Shown piece after piece: positions 1-5,851 of a stretch of 30,875 nucleotides of DNA. Each line of letters opens with the position of its first letter. Position 1 is the first letter of the stretch. The notes beneath the pieces are model-generated. The model was given only the letters and a program-made list of their open reading frames with translations, did no database searches and was not told where the DNA came from. The DNA is taken from positions 1 to 30,875 of the IMG/VR virus record IMGVR_UViG_3300008448_000400; one strand, written 5' to 3'. The translations under genes and the position numbers were made by a program. The DNA is from a virus.

Positions 1-224
1 CGGCCCCCTTTGCTCTATATAGAGGGAAGGGAAGGGGTAGAGGGAAGGGGGTAGACACCGGACAAGCTTTGCCGGTAACCCTTGCCGCGCTGCCGGTTGC
101 CCCAGGTCACCGGTTGCCCGGTTGCCAGGTCAACAGATCGCGCGATTGGCTGCCGGTAAAGTTATTAAAAACTTTCTTTCTTTTTCTCTTTACAAAGTAC
201 ACCGGCAACCCTATTCCTTTACCT
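1..224. other. Left-edge non-coding leader
   Basis: No convincing gene lies here. A reading frame opening on TTG at 69 runs into the first gene, but its first 52 codons are low-complexity and a normal ATG lies at 225. The stretch holds a 12-base palindrome CTCTATATAGAG (13-24), purine-rich sequence (24-55), three copies of CCGGTTGCC (93-126), and a small AT-rich inverted repeat AAAGTT/AACTTT (158-175) followed by a pyrimidine run. It may carry the promoter of the first plus-strand genes, but no clear -35/-10 pair is visible. Confidence 0.4.
93..126. repeat. Three direct copies of CCGGTTGCC
   Basis: The 9-mer CCGGTTGCC occurs at 93-101, 110-118 and 118-126; the last two share one base. AGGTCA follows the first copy at 104-109 and the last at 127-132. 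Closely spaced direct repeats upstream of the first gene could be binding sites for a regulator or replication protein; that role is inferred from arrangement only. Confidence 0.6.
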
Positions 225-524
225 ATGCAATCCGAAACACGTTTCAACCTTTCAACCCTTGCGGCAGCTAACGGCCGCATTTGCGGCATGAGTAGTCGAT
301 CACCTTTGAACCGGACGGTTGACCTTATCTTGTCAACGGGAACGGCCCAGGATCTGACAGATTTGCGACTTGCGCTTGCGGATAAAATTAAGGCAACCGA
401 AGAAAAGAGAAATGCCGCGTTAAAAAAGTTTAATCGGACAAACGCAAGATCGGCCGCAAATGCCTTCCGTCAATCGGATATAGCTTTAGCCGCTTTGCTT
501 TCCGCATCCCGTCGCCTTTCCTAA
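225..524 (+). CDS. Hypothetical protein, 99 aa
   Basis: Not recognised. The frame is open from a TTG at 69, but the ATG at 225 starts the part that looks like protein (MQSETRFNLST); an ATG at 289 (MSSRSPLNRT) is a second possibility. The C-terminal two thirds read as helical and charged, with Leu-rich and Lys/Arg/Glu-rich stretches (LRLALADKIKATEEKRNAAL), which fits a small helical or DNA-binding protein without showing one. There is no Shine-Dalgarno sequence before the ATG. The stop codon abuts the next micro-gene (ATG at 526). It uses the GATC-rich, GCC-rich sequence style of the whole left segment. Confidence 0.55.
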   Translation: MQSETRFNLSTLAAANGRICGMSSRSPLNRTVDLILSTGTAQDLTDLRLALADKIKATEEKRNAALKKFNRTNARSAANAFRQSDIALAALLSASRRLS

Positions 525-525
525 A

Positions 526-606
526 ATGACAAACCTACAAGCGATCGCCTGGGCCTTAATCATTGCCGGTTTAATTGCCGGTAACATTTGCAACTTACTT
601 TCTTAA
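526..606 (+). CDS. Single-span membrane micro-protein, 26 aa
   Basis: Starts one base after the stop of the preceding gene. The peptide begins MTNLQAIAWALIIAG and is almost entirely one hydrophobic helix with two small-residue AG pairs (AGLIAGN), followed by NICNLLS. It looks like a minimal membrane peptide, with the tight spacing expected of a co-transcribed gene. Function unknown. Two other single-span peptides of similar size occur at 5852 and 9550. The main doubt is length: 26 codons can stay open by chance, though the strong hydrophobicity and the junction argue against that. Confidence 0.45.
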   Translation: MTNLQAIAWALIIAGLIAGNICNLLS

Positions 607-633
607 TTCTTTCACCCCCAAAAAAATAAAAAC

Positions 634-978
634 ATGAAAAAACAAATAGATCGAACGATTGCCGCAACCCTGGTAACCTTGAATAAAGACATTTGCAACT
701 TAGGTTGCGCTGTCCTGGTTACCTATATGCCGGTTACAAATTGCCGCCCGTCCCGCTGGAAAGCGGAGATCGGCAATTCATACGGAACGGATAAGAAAAT
801 AACCGTTTTTTCTCCTTACTGTTATTCAGGCGGAGACAGCGGGAAAAGCCAAGCGGCCGTCAAATGCCTAGAAAAATGGGCAAAAACGTTTAACGTTCCC
901 CCGGCTTACATTTCTATTCACTCTAGGGGGTTCACCGGGGCAAACGGTGATCTCTATTTCTTTACTATTAACCGCTAA
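634..978 (+). CDS. Hypothetical protein, 114 aa
   Basis: Not recognised. ATG at 634 follows an A-rich leader (CCCCCAAAAAAATAAAAAC) with no Shine-Dalgarno sequence. The protein looks soluble and compact, with several cysteines (residues 21-25 and near 63) and aromatic-rich C-terminal strands (YISIHSRGF, DLYFFTINR). Its middle (ITVFSPYCYSGGDSGKSQAAVKCLEKWAKTF) suggests a strand, loop and helix. The stop is 19 bases before the next ATG, consistent with one operon. Codon and oligomer style match the left segment. Confidence 0.6.
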   Translation: MKKQIDRTIAATLVTLNKDICNLGCAVLVTYMPVTNCRPSRWKAEIGNSYGTDKKITVFSPYCYSGGDSGKSQAAVKCLEKWAKTFNVPPAYISIHSRGFTGANGDLYFFTINR

Positions 979-997
979 ACCTTTAACCCTTCTTAAA

Positions 998-1219
998 ATG
1001 TCAACTTTTTACCCTTCCCCTTCCTACCTGGCGAACGTCTACGATCGCAAGTATCTAGAAAGCAGGATAGAGCTTGTCACCTGGTCAATGCTTTGCCCGC
1101 CCCCTTATATCATGCGCTTGTCCGGCAAGGATCGTCGACGCGTCGAAGGTCAAGGCCATGCGCAAATTAAACTCTATAAAGAAGCCTTGGCCCTACGCAA
1201 AGCGCGTAAGCTTTCTTAA
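998..1219 (+). CDS. Hypothetical basic protein, 73 aa
   Basis: Not recognised. The frame is open from a GTG at 947, but that would overlap the preceding gene by 32 bases; ATG at 998 lies just after it and gives MSTFYPSPSYLAN. The C-terminal half is strongly basic (SGKDRRRVEGQG, then LYKEALALRKARKLS), suggesting nucleic-acid contact, but there is no recognisable motif. It sits directly upstream of the clamp homologue and does not resemble the missing clamp domain 1. Confidence 0.5.
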   Translation: MSTFYPSPSYLANVYDRKYLESRIELVTWSMLCPPPYIMRLSGKDRRRVEGQGHAQIKLYKEALALRKARKLS

Positions 1220-1263
1220 CCTTTGCCTACAAAGCAAAAACAAACAAACAAACAACAAAAAAC

Positions 1264-2235
1264 ATGGAAACACTACAAACCCAGGAAACGGTCACCGTTT
1301 CCCTTTCCCCCCAGCAAATGCGATCCGCCTTTTTAGGCGTTTCACCGTTTGCTTCTACTGATACCTGCCGGCATATTATTTGCGGGGTATATCTCCACCT
1401 CCAGGAAGATCTGCTGGAATTGGTCGCAACTGACGGCCGAACCTTGGCCGCCTTCGAGCTGCCGCTGGGGTATAAGGTAGAGAAAGAGATCCACGCAATT
1501 ATCCCCGCGGCAGCTGTTAAGCTGTTATTATCCCCTAAAGGTTTACTGTCTAAAAAGGCGGTTAAAGATGCCAAGGGTTTACTAAAGGTTACCTCTGGGG
1601 AAACTTACGCGGCCGGGGGCGGTTTGCTTTCCCTCTCTTTAGACGATCAAACCTTTTCAATACGTACCGTAGAGGGAAATTATCCTAAATGGCGGCAGGT
1701 AGTACCAAAGCACGATCAGACCTTAAACTTAGGCGGATGGAGAAAGTTAAAAGGCTATTCAACGCGGCAAGCGGAAGTTTTAGATGCCGCGGGGGCCGTT
1801 GCCCTTGAATCGGCCCGAATTACCTTGCAAGGCCTGGCAACGTGCGACGCGGATCGCATGGAAAAGGAAAGCCAGGTAACTAAAGCCATTAAGCGCAAAT
1901 TAAGGGAATTAAAGGGAACGGAACGGCAGCCGGTTTGCTTTACGCAACTTGGAACCCTTACGCCTGAGTTTGCCCCTCCTACGGTTACCGTTTCCGGCAA
2001 TGCGCTTGACCCGGTCTTTACCGTGGAACGTGCGAAACATGCGGAACCCTACGGGTTTAATTCTTTATACCTGGATCGAATTGCGGAAGCTTGCCCGTAT
2101 TTAGAGGAGGCAACGGGATCCACCTTTGGCTTTTCCGGCATGAAAGATAAAAAATCACCGTTAACCCTAACAGTTACAAGCTACGGCAACCTTGCCCGTG
2201 CTTCAGTTGTTATCATGCCTTGCCGCGTTTCCTAA
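1264..2235 (+). CDS. Two-domain sliding clamp homologue (DnaN beta-clamp family)
   Basis: Related to the DNA polymerase III beta clamp, the ring that tethers polymerase to DNA. Residues 8-150 match domain 2 of the bacterial protein: a CGVYLHLQ strand, the hallmark ATDGRTLA (55-62) and VEGNYPKWRQVVPK (136-149, compare VDGRFPDYRRVLPK in E. coli). Residues 264-323 match the end of domain 3, including YGFN and the terminal VVIMPCRV (compare VVMPMRL). Domain 1 is absent: the protein is 323 aa against about 366, and similarity starts at domain 2. Domain 3 is larger than usual, with a charged helical stretch near 195-222. Pocket residues used by clamp-binding peptides appear kept (Thr56, Gly58, Leu61, Pro148, Met318, Pro319, Arg321). 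The leader is A-rich with AAAC repeats. No polymerase gene is seen, so a host polymerase partner is inferred. Confidence 0.82.
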   Translation: METLQTQETVTVSLSPQQMRSAFLGVSPFASTDTCRHIICGVYLHLQEDLLELVATDGRTLAAFELPLGYKVEKEIHAIIPAAAVKLLLSPKGLLSKKAVKDAKGLLKVTSGETYAAGGGLLSLSLDDQTFSIRTVEGNYPKWRQVVPKHDQTLNLGGWRKLKGYSTRQAEVLDAAGAVALESARITLQGLATCDADRMEKESQVTKAIKRKLRELKGTERQPVCFTQLGTLTPEFAPPTVTVSGNALDPVFTVERAKHAEPYGFNSLYLDRIAEACPYLEEATGSTFGFSGMKDKKSPLTLTVTSYGNLARASVVIMPCRVS

Positions 2236-2236
2236 C

Positions 2237-2473
2237 ATGAGATTAACCGAAAAAGATTGGATTAAGGAAAGACAAGCGGCACACCTGGCGGCCTTTCAAA
2301 CCGTCCGACAAATGACAAACGCGGACAAGGTTGCCGCCTTTAAGTCCCTGGCAAATGATTGCGGGGAACGGGCCGGGGACGTTACAGATCACGACACCGC
2401 CTTGCCGGACTTAATCCAGGAAGCGCTTTGCCTATTGGCTGCCGAAGTTATTAAAAAGGGGGGGATAAAATGA
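2237..2473 (+). CDS. Hypothetical protein, 78 aa
   Basis: Not recognised. ATG at 2237 lies one base after the clamp stop; a longer frame from 2192 would run into the clamp gene. The protein (MRLTEKDWIKERQAAHL at the start) appears all-helical, with an acidic middle (ERAGDVTDHDTALPD) and a Leu/Ala-rich C-terminal helix ending in KKGGIK. Its final codons form a 4-base ATGA overlap with the next gene, so the two are probably translated together. Position right after the clamp makes a replication-related role possible, not demonstrated. Confidence 0.6.
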   Translation: MRLTEKDWIKERQAAHLAAFQTVRQMTNADKVAAFKSLANDCGERAGDVTDHDTALPDLIQEALCLLAAEVIKKGGIK

Positions 2474-2814
2474 GATCAATTCCTAAAACGTTTTTTTGGA
2501 CGGGGTTGCAACATACCTTGCCGGAAGGACATAAAGCAAAGGATGCCGTCATCTGGGGCAACCTAGACACCCTTGCGGCTTTGGCTGAAAGGCTAAACTC
2601 CCCGGGGCGGGATCTCCTCTTTATAGTGGAAAGGGATAACGTCCGCGCTTCCGTTTATATTAACCCCGGGCAAAGCTTATGCGCTGCCATAGAAGCGGCC
2701 GCGGATGAATTGGAGACAGATCAAACCCTTGGATTCAACGATCCTAAAGAGGAGGAGATTGCCCGATCCTATATCCCGGTTTGCCTGGAACGTTTAATGA
2801 ATCTAAACCTTTAA
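2470..2814 (+). CDS. Hypothetical protein, 114 aa, last gene of the left operon
   Basis: Not recognised. ATG at 2470 overlaps the upstream stop (ATGA) and is preceded by a G-run (AAAGGGGGGGAT) that could serve as a Shine-Dalgarno sequence, unusual in this segment. The protein looks alpha/beta, with strands DLLFIVERD and ASVYINPGQ, a helix AAIEAAADELE, and a C-terminal helix after EEEIARSYIPVCLERLMNL. No catalytic motif is visible. A hairpin terminator follows within 20 bases, marking the end of this transcription unit. Confidence 0.6.
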   Translation: MRSIPKTFFWTGLQHTLPEGHKAKDAVIWGNLDTLAALAERLNSPGRDLLFIVERDNVRASVYINPGQSLCAAIEAAADELETDQTLGFNDPKEEEIARSYIPVCLERLMNLNL

Positions 2815-2833
2815 CAAAGGTTACAAGCTTGCG

Positions 2834-2870
2834 AAAGGGGGAGGGGGCAACCCTTCCCCCTTTTCTTTCC
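2834..2870 (+). terminator. Rho-independent terminator after the left operon
   Basis: AAAGGGGGAGGG (2834-2845) can pair with CCCTTCCCCCTTT (2851-2863) with one bulged base and a short loop; the sequence then continues TTCTTTCC, a T-rich though imperfect tail. It lies 20 bases after the last stop codon of the left block and before the long gene-free region, exactly where a terminator is expected. Confidence 0.65.
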
Positions 2871-2903
2871 CCTGGCTGCCAGGGTCACGCCTTTGCCTTT
2901 TCC

Positions 2904-2916
2904 GGTAACCGTTACC
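2904..2916. repeat. GGTAAC-C-GTTACC inverted repeat
   Basis: A perfect 6-base inverted repeat around a single C, followed at once by a further GTTACC (2917-2922 region). The same GGTNACC word recurs throughout the first 3.3 kb. It could be a protein-binding site; no function can be assigned from sequence. Confidence 0.55.
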
Positions 2917-3532
2917 GTTACCCTATCCCTTTGCCGGCAGCTTTGCCGCCTATCCCTTCCCCCTTCCCTCTTTAACCCTTTGCCGCCTTTGCTTTCCCTT
3001 ATCCCGTACCGATCCAGGGCCGGCCCTGCCCCTCCTTTATGCCGGCAGCGCGTTGACCGTATAAGGTTACCCCTTGCCCCGCCTTGCCGCGCCAGGGATC
3101 GGCCCCGCCTTGCCCTATGGCCGCCAAAGTTGCCGGCAACGGCAAACCCTTGCGCAAGCTTTAGATCCTTATTCAAAGGGGGTTTGCCGGCAAACCGTCA
3201 ACAGTCCACCGGGCCGCCTGGCATTGCCGCGTTGCAAGGCCGCGGAGGGGGCATGCCGCCTTTCTATATCCCCGCAAGGGTCAAAGGTAGGGCCAGATCG
3301 CCTGGAGGTCACCTGGGGCAACCTTGGAATTGTGCCAAAACGCCCTGGAAAAACCCAAGAAAATCCATACTTTTACACTTTTTACAATCGAAATCTGAAG
3401 TCTCCCCATTTTTTTCGTTTTTTCAGACAATTTTTTTGAAAAATATATTTTGATTTGAAATAAGAAAAAAGTGTTTACAACGTTTTCTTTCTATCGTCGG
3501 TAAAAATAAACTAATTTGTTCCCGCATCGAGA

Positions 3533-3571
3533 GTTTAAGGTGCGTAGATTAAACCATGCTAATATAAGCAT
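3533..3571. repeat. Two adjacent short inverted repeats in the AT-rich leader
   Basis: GTTTAA (3533-3538) is repeated inverted as TTAAAC (3549-3554) across 10 bases, and ATGCT (3556-3560) as AGCAT (3567-3571) across AATATA. Both are exact, two bases apart, and lie upstream of the replication operon. Their pairing resembles operator half-sites or small stem-loops. The arms are short, so chance occurrence in AT-rich DNA is possible. Confidence 0.45.
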
Positions 3572-3641
3572 AAAGGATTCCGCACAGCAAATGGCCAATA
3601 GATTTGTAAACGCATTTGTGATCTAAACTTCAAAAAGCAGA

Positions 3642-3683
3642 GGGGGGGGTGTTAATTATCTCTAAAATATTTTGACCCCCCCC
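3642..3683. repeat. G8T / AC8 inverted repeat with AT-rich loop
   Basis: Eight G then T (3642-3650) faces A then eight C (3675-3683): a perfect 9-bp, nearly all-GC stem around a 24-base AT-rich loop containing TCTAAAATATTTTG. As RNA or single-stranded DNA this would be very stable. It is not followed by a T-run on either strand in the way of a standard terminator. Homopolymers this long are also error-prone in sequencing, so exact run lengths deserve caution. Confidence 0.6.
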
Positions 3684-3710
3684 ACCCCCCTAATATTTAC
3701 CCCCCGCCCC
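3676..3710 (-). other. Candidate G-quadruplex on the minus strand
   Basis: Plus-strand C-runs of 8 (3676-3683), 6 (3685-3690), 6 (3700-3705) and 4 (3707-3710) are separated by A, TAATATTTA and G. The minus strand therefore has four G-runs of at least four with loops of 1, 9 and 1 bases, a quadruplex-like pattern whose middle loop is slightly long. It shares the C8 run with the adjacent hairpin, so the two structures would compete. It sits about 45-80 bases before the first gene of the replication block. Confidence 0.5.
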
Positions 3711-3753
3711 TATTTTGTTGACTGATTACAAGTGAGTTCTAGTGATAGTCAAT

Positions 3754-4209
3754 ATGTTAGACCTATCCCTCTATCTCTCCGCGTCGGCTATTGCTGCGCT
3801 ACCACTTAATATGACAACTAAAGAAGCCGCTGACTGGAAGTTCCTTAAAGCCGTTGCACTCGTCGAGTCCGGTGACCGCTACAACACTATCGGAGACGGT
3901 GGTAGAGCATTGGGCAAGTACCAGATGCACATGGGAGCATGGGTCGACGGTAACGGTTGGCTCAAGGCACACGGTCGAAAGACTTGGACGCGTAGCTCCT
4001 GGCTTAACCCGAAGGCGCAAGACCAGGTTGCTTACGGATTTTTACAGGCGACTAAAGAGCGTCTAGTGAATGGTGGCCACGAAGCCGACCCTATCACAAT
4101 CTACCTTGTGTACGCTATGGGCTACCAAGGCTGGAAGGATGCCAAGGGAATGATTCCTAAAGAAAAGGCAGATGCAGCGGTACGCGTCGGCAATCTATTT
4201 GCACAATGA
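3754..4209 (+). CDS. Lysozyme-like / lytic transglycosylase domain protein
   Basis: Likely a peptidoglycan-cleaving enzyme of the lysozyme superfamily. ALVESGDRYN carries the ES(G) motif with the presumed catalytic Glu (residue 38 from this start), followed by GDGGRALGKYQMH, matching the G-x-x-Q substrate segment of soluble lytic transglycosylases, and a helical C-terminal part with TIYLVYAMGYQGW. At about 150 aa it is a bare catalytic domain without a cell-wall-binding part. A GTG at 3742 and an ATG at 3811 are other starts; the first 19 residues (MLDLSLYLSASAIAALPLN) are hydrophobic enough for a weak signal or signal-anchor, which the 3811 start would remove. It opens the replication operon, far from the lysis cassette, and overlaps the next gene by ATGA. 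Confidence 0.72.
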   Translation: MLDLSLYLSASAIAALPLNMTTKEAADWKFLKAVALVESGDRYNTIGDGGRALGKYQMHMGAWVDGNGWLKAHGRKTWTRSSWLNPKAQDQVAYGFLQATKERLVNGGHEADPITIYLVYAMGYQGWKDAKGMIPKEKADAAVRVGNLFAQ

Positions 4210-4655
4210 GTTCCTACATTGCTATCGACCCTGGCTCTAAAGGGGCAATCGCTTGCTTCTCCTGCACCTCACCGGAGAACGTCGGCATATCGTCTCTATC
4301 CGATCCACCACAACTGTCAGACTTCTCAGAGTTTAGCCCTTCGCACTATACCGCTATCATCGAGGAGATACCAATGGGAGGCTGGGGGCCTATCCCTCAG
4401 TCGACGGTTGCCAAGCTACATCAAGGCTATGGCCGTATCCTAGGCATCCTAGAGGTACGAGGCTTCCGTATCATCCGCGTACGTCCGCAGGAATGGCAGA
4501 AAACCATAGGCGCAGGTAAGAAGCGTGACCACGGCAAAGACTGGAAAAAGCACCTGGCGCAGATTGCCAAAGACAGATTCCCTGCTGTCGAGTTTAAGCA
4601 AGACCAAGCCGACGCTTTGCTATTGCTAGACCACGCCCGGCAACTCAACTTGTAA
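4206..4655 (+). CDS. RuvC-like Holliday junction resolvase
   Basis: A RNase H-fold endonuclease that would cut four-way junctions made during phage recombination and replication. Metal-binding acidic residues are at expected places: Asp8 in IAIDPGSKGA, Glu53/Glu54 in AIIEEIPMG, and Asp133, Asp136 and Asp142 in the C-terminal DQADALLLLDHAR helix. The 149 aa length suits compact phage RuvC-type resolvases. RVRPQEWQKTIGAGKKRDHGKDWKK is a basic stretch likely to touch DNA. It starts by ATGA overlap with the lysozyme-like gene and precedes the recombination genes. Confidence 0.82.
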   Translation: MSSYIAIDPGSKGAIACFSCTSPENVGISSLSDPPQLSDFSEFSPSHYTAIIEEIPMGGWGPIPQSTVAKLHQGYGRILGILEVRGFRIIRVRPQEWQKTIGAGKKRDHGKDWKKHLAQIAKDRFPAVEFKQDQADALLLLDHARQLNL

Positions 4656-4710
4656 CTTCACCTACACACATAACCAAAACAGCCCATAGCCACCATGAGC
4701 AAAAACCAAA

Positions 4711-4881
4711 ATGATAATCGACAACTCGCCTCAATACGAAGACTTATCCCAAAGGGTAAAGGACGCATTGAAAAGCAAGAAGCTAACCAAGGAGGACAAA
4801 AAAACAATATCGTATCTGTACGGATCGGTGTTGCTCCTTCAGTCAGCACTCAAGCTCGCTCTCCAGGACGTAGACGCGTAA
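4711..4881 (+). CDS. Hypothetical helical protein, 56 aa
   Basis: Not recognised. ATG at 4711 follows AACCAAA, the same context as several other starts in this operon, and the frame ends at TAA 4879-4881. The product (MIIDNSPQYEDLSQRVKDAL at the start) reads as two amphipathic helices (KKLTKEDKKTISYLYGSVLLL, then QSALKLALQDVDA), and codons such as TAC, GAC, AAG and CTC match the neighbours. A competing frame from ATG 4695 stays open through this interval to 5111; its N-terminal 72 residues are Arg/Gln/Asn-rich and look like an out-of-frame translation, so this frame was preferred. Confidence 0.5.
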   Translation: MIIDNSPQYEDLSQRVKDALKSKKLTKEDKKTISYLYGSVLLLQSALKLALQDVDA

Positions 4882-4910
4882 ATCACTTACCTAACGTCAT
4901 TCCTCAAGCA

Positions 4911-5111
4911 ATGCCGACGCGGTTGCTAATGAAAGTTGAGGGAAGCCGTTATTTTGTATCTCAAGACGGAACGGTGTTCGCTGCCCTAAAGCCGACGCTA
5001 GCCGGCACTCTAGAGCGTGAGATGTATAACCTCGCTATCGACGGCAAGGTAGTACACGTTTATCGCTCGTCGCTTCAAGATAAGATTAAGTCACTTTCTA
5101 ATAATAAATAA
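4911..5111 (+). CDS. Small protein with weak NUMOD4-like sequence, 66 aa
   Basis: The protein starts MPTRLLMKVEG and contains RYFVSQDGTVFAAL and YNLAIDGKVVHVYRSSL. These loosely resemble the Y-x-V-S-x-x-G-x-V and GK-x-x-x-VHR patterns of NUMOD4/HNH-associated DNA-binding segments, but no catalytic HNH residues are present. The same frame extends upstream to ATG 4695, which would give 138 aa; the shorter form was chosen because the interval 4711-4881 is better explained by the other frame and no start lies between. The stop is one base before the RecT-like gene. Function is uncertain. Confidence 0.5.
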   Translation: MPTRLLMKVEGSRYFVSQDGTVFAALKPTLAGTLEREMYNLAIDGKVVHVYRSSLQDKIKSLSNNK

Positions 5112-5112
5112 T

Positions 5113-5847
5113 ATGTCTAACGAAATCATCACTACAAACTCGTCGGTCGAAGTTTACGACCGCATTAGCAATCCGATGGAAGCCATCAAGGTATTGGGGC
5201 AGTCCATCTTTAAGTCGGGCTTGTTCGGTTGCGACCGTATCGAGCAGGGCGAAGTCTTGGCAATGCAATGCTTGTCCGAGCGTAAGTCTCCTTTGGAGTT
5301 GGCTCGTACCTATCACTTTATCCAGGGACAGCTCGCAATCCGATCTGATGCCCTACTTGCCAAATACCTTATGTCCGGTGGCGTAGTCGAATGGACTGAG
5401 CGCACAGACACGCGGGTAGTCGGTAAGTTCTCTAAGGCAGGTATGGCAGCGACTATCACCGCTGACATTGAGGAATATAAACGCAACGGAACGGCCTTCT
5501 CAGCACCTGGCAAGCTCAAGTCTAATTGGGAGAAGTGGCCTCGTCGTATGTTGACGGCACGTGCTATCAGCGAAGGTGTACGGCTTATCTCGCCAGACTG
5601 CTGCTTCGGGGTGGCGATTTATGAAGACGCTGAAATCTCCGAGAACGGTCGTCGCATCCAGCGCGTCGAGCCTATTGCCAAGTCTATTATCGAACTTGTA
5701 CCGCCAGGTAAGACCGAGAAGGCTGTAACCTTGCTCGTACAGGCGCAGATGCTTGAACCTGGACAGTCACTTTCAGACTTGTCTGCTTCAGATGAGGAAA
5801 CTATCTTGAAGAAACCTAAAGCGTTCCTATCCGCATTAAACTCTTAA
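5113..5847 (+). CDS. RecT-like single-strand annealing protein
   Basis: Likely the phage annealase that pairs complementary single strands during recombination. Typical RecT-family features run in order: AIKVLGQSIFKSGLF (25-38), a gatekeeping segment with GEVLAMQCLSERKSPLELARTYHFIQGQLAIRSDALLAKYLMSGG, then WEKWPRRMLTARAISEGVRLISPDCCFG and a short acidic IYEDAEI, matching the W-x-x-x-P-x-x-M-L-x-x-R-A pattern of the family. The length of 244 aa is normal to slightly short. An exonuclease gene two places downstream would supply resected ends, as in RecE/RecT pairs. The ATG follows AATAAATAAT without a Shine-Dalgarno sequence. Confidence 0.78.
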   Translation: MSNEIITTNSSVEVYDRISNPMEAIKVLGQSIFKSGLFGCDRIEQGEVLAMQCLSERKSPLELARTYHFIQGQLAIRSDALLAKYLMSGGVVEWTERTDTRVVGKFSKAGMAATITADIEEYKRNGTAFSAPGKLKSNWEKWPRRMLTARAISEGVRLISPDCCFGVAIYEDAEISENGRRIQRVEPIAKSIIELVPPGKTEKAVTLLVQAQMLEPGQSLSDLSASDEETILKKPKAFLSALNS

Positions 5848-5851
5848 TCTT

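Larger units (their letters stand above)
2871..3741. other. Long gene-free region, candidate origin or control region
   Basis: About 870 bases without a credible gene, in a genome whose other gaps are mostly under 60 bases. Part 1 (2871-3350) is strongly pyrimidine-rich on the plus strand, with repeated CTTTGCC and GCCGGC words; reading frames here translate to Pro/Arg/Cys-rich low-complexity sequence and were not called. Part 2 (3350-3640) is AT-rich with T-runs and several short inverted repeats. Part 3 (3641-3710) contains long G and C runs. A TTGACT (3718-3723) lies before the first gene of the next operon, but no good -10 follows at 17 bases. The region separates two sequence styles and could hold an origin, an early promoter, or an assembly or recombination junction. 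Confidence 0.6.

Noticed and set aside
2893-3453. Open frames of 121-186 codons in the gene-free region (2893-3453 plus, 3074-3439 plus, 2811-3176 minus)
   Set aside because: They translate to Pro/Arg/Cys-rich low-complexity sequence, overlap one another, lack a start context, and follow base composition rather than protein-like patterns.
3718-3746. TTGACT at 3718-3723 as a promoter for the replication operon
   Set aside because: The hexamer 17 bases downstream (AGTGAT) is a poor -10. The shared TTGACTGA with the late element is only eight bases and is likely chance.
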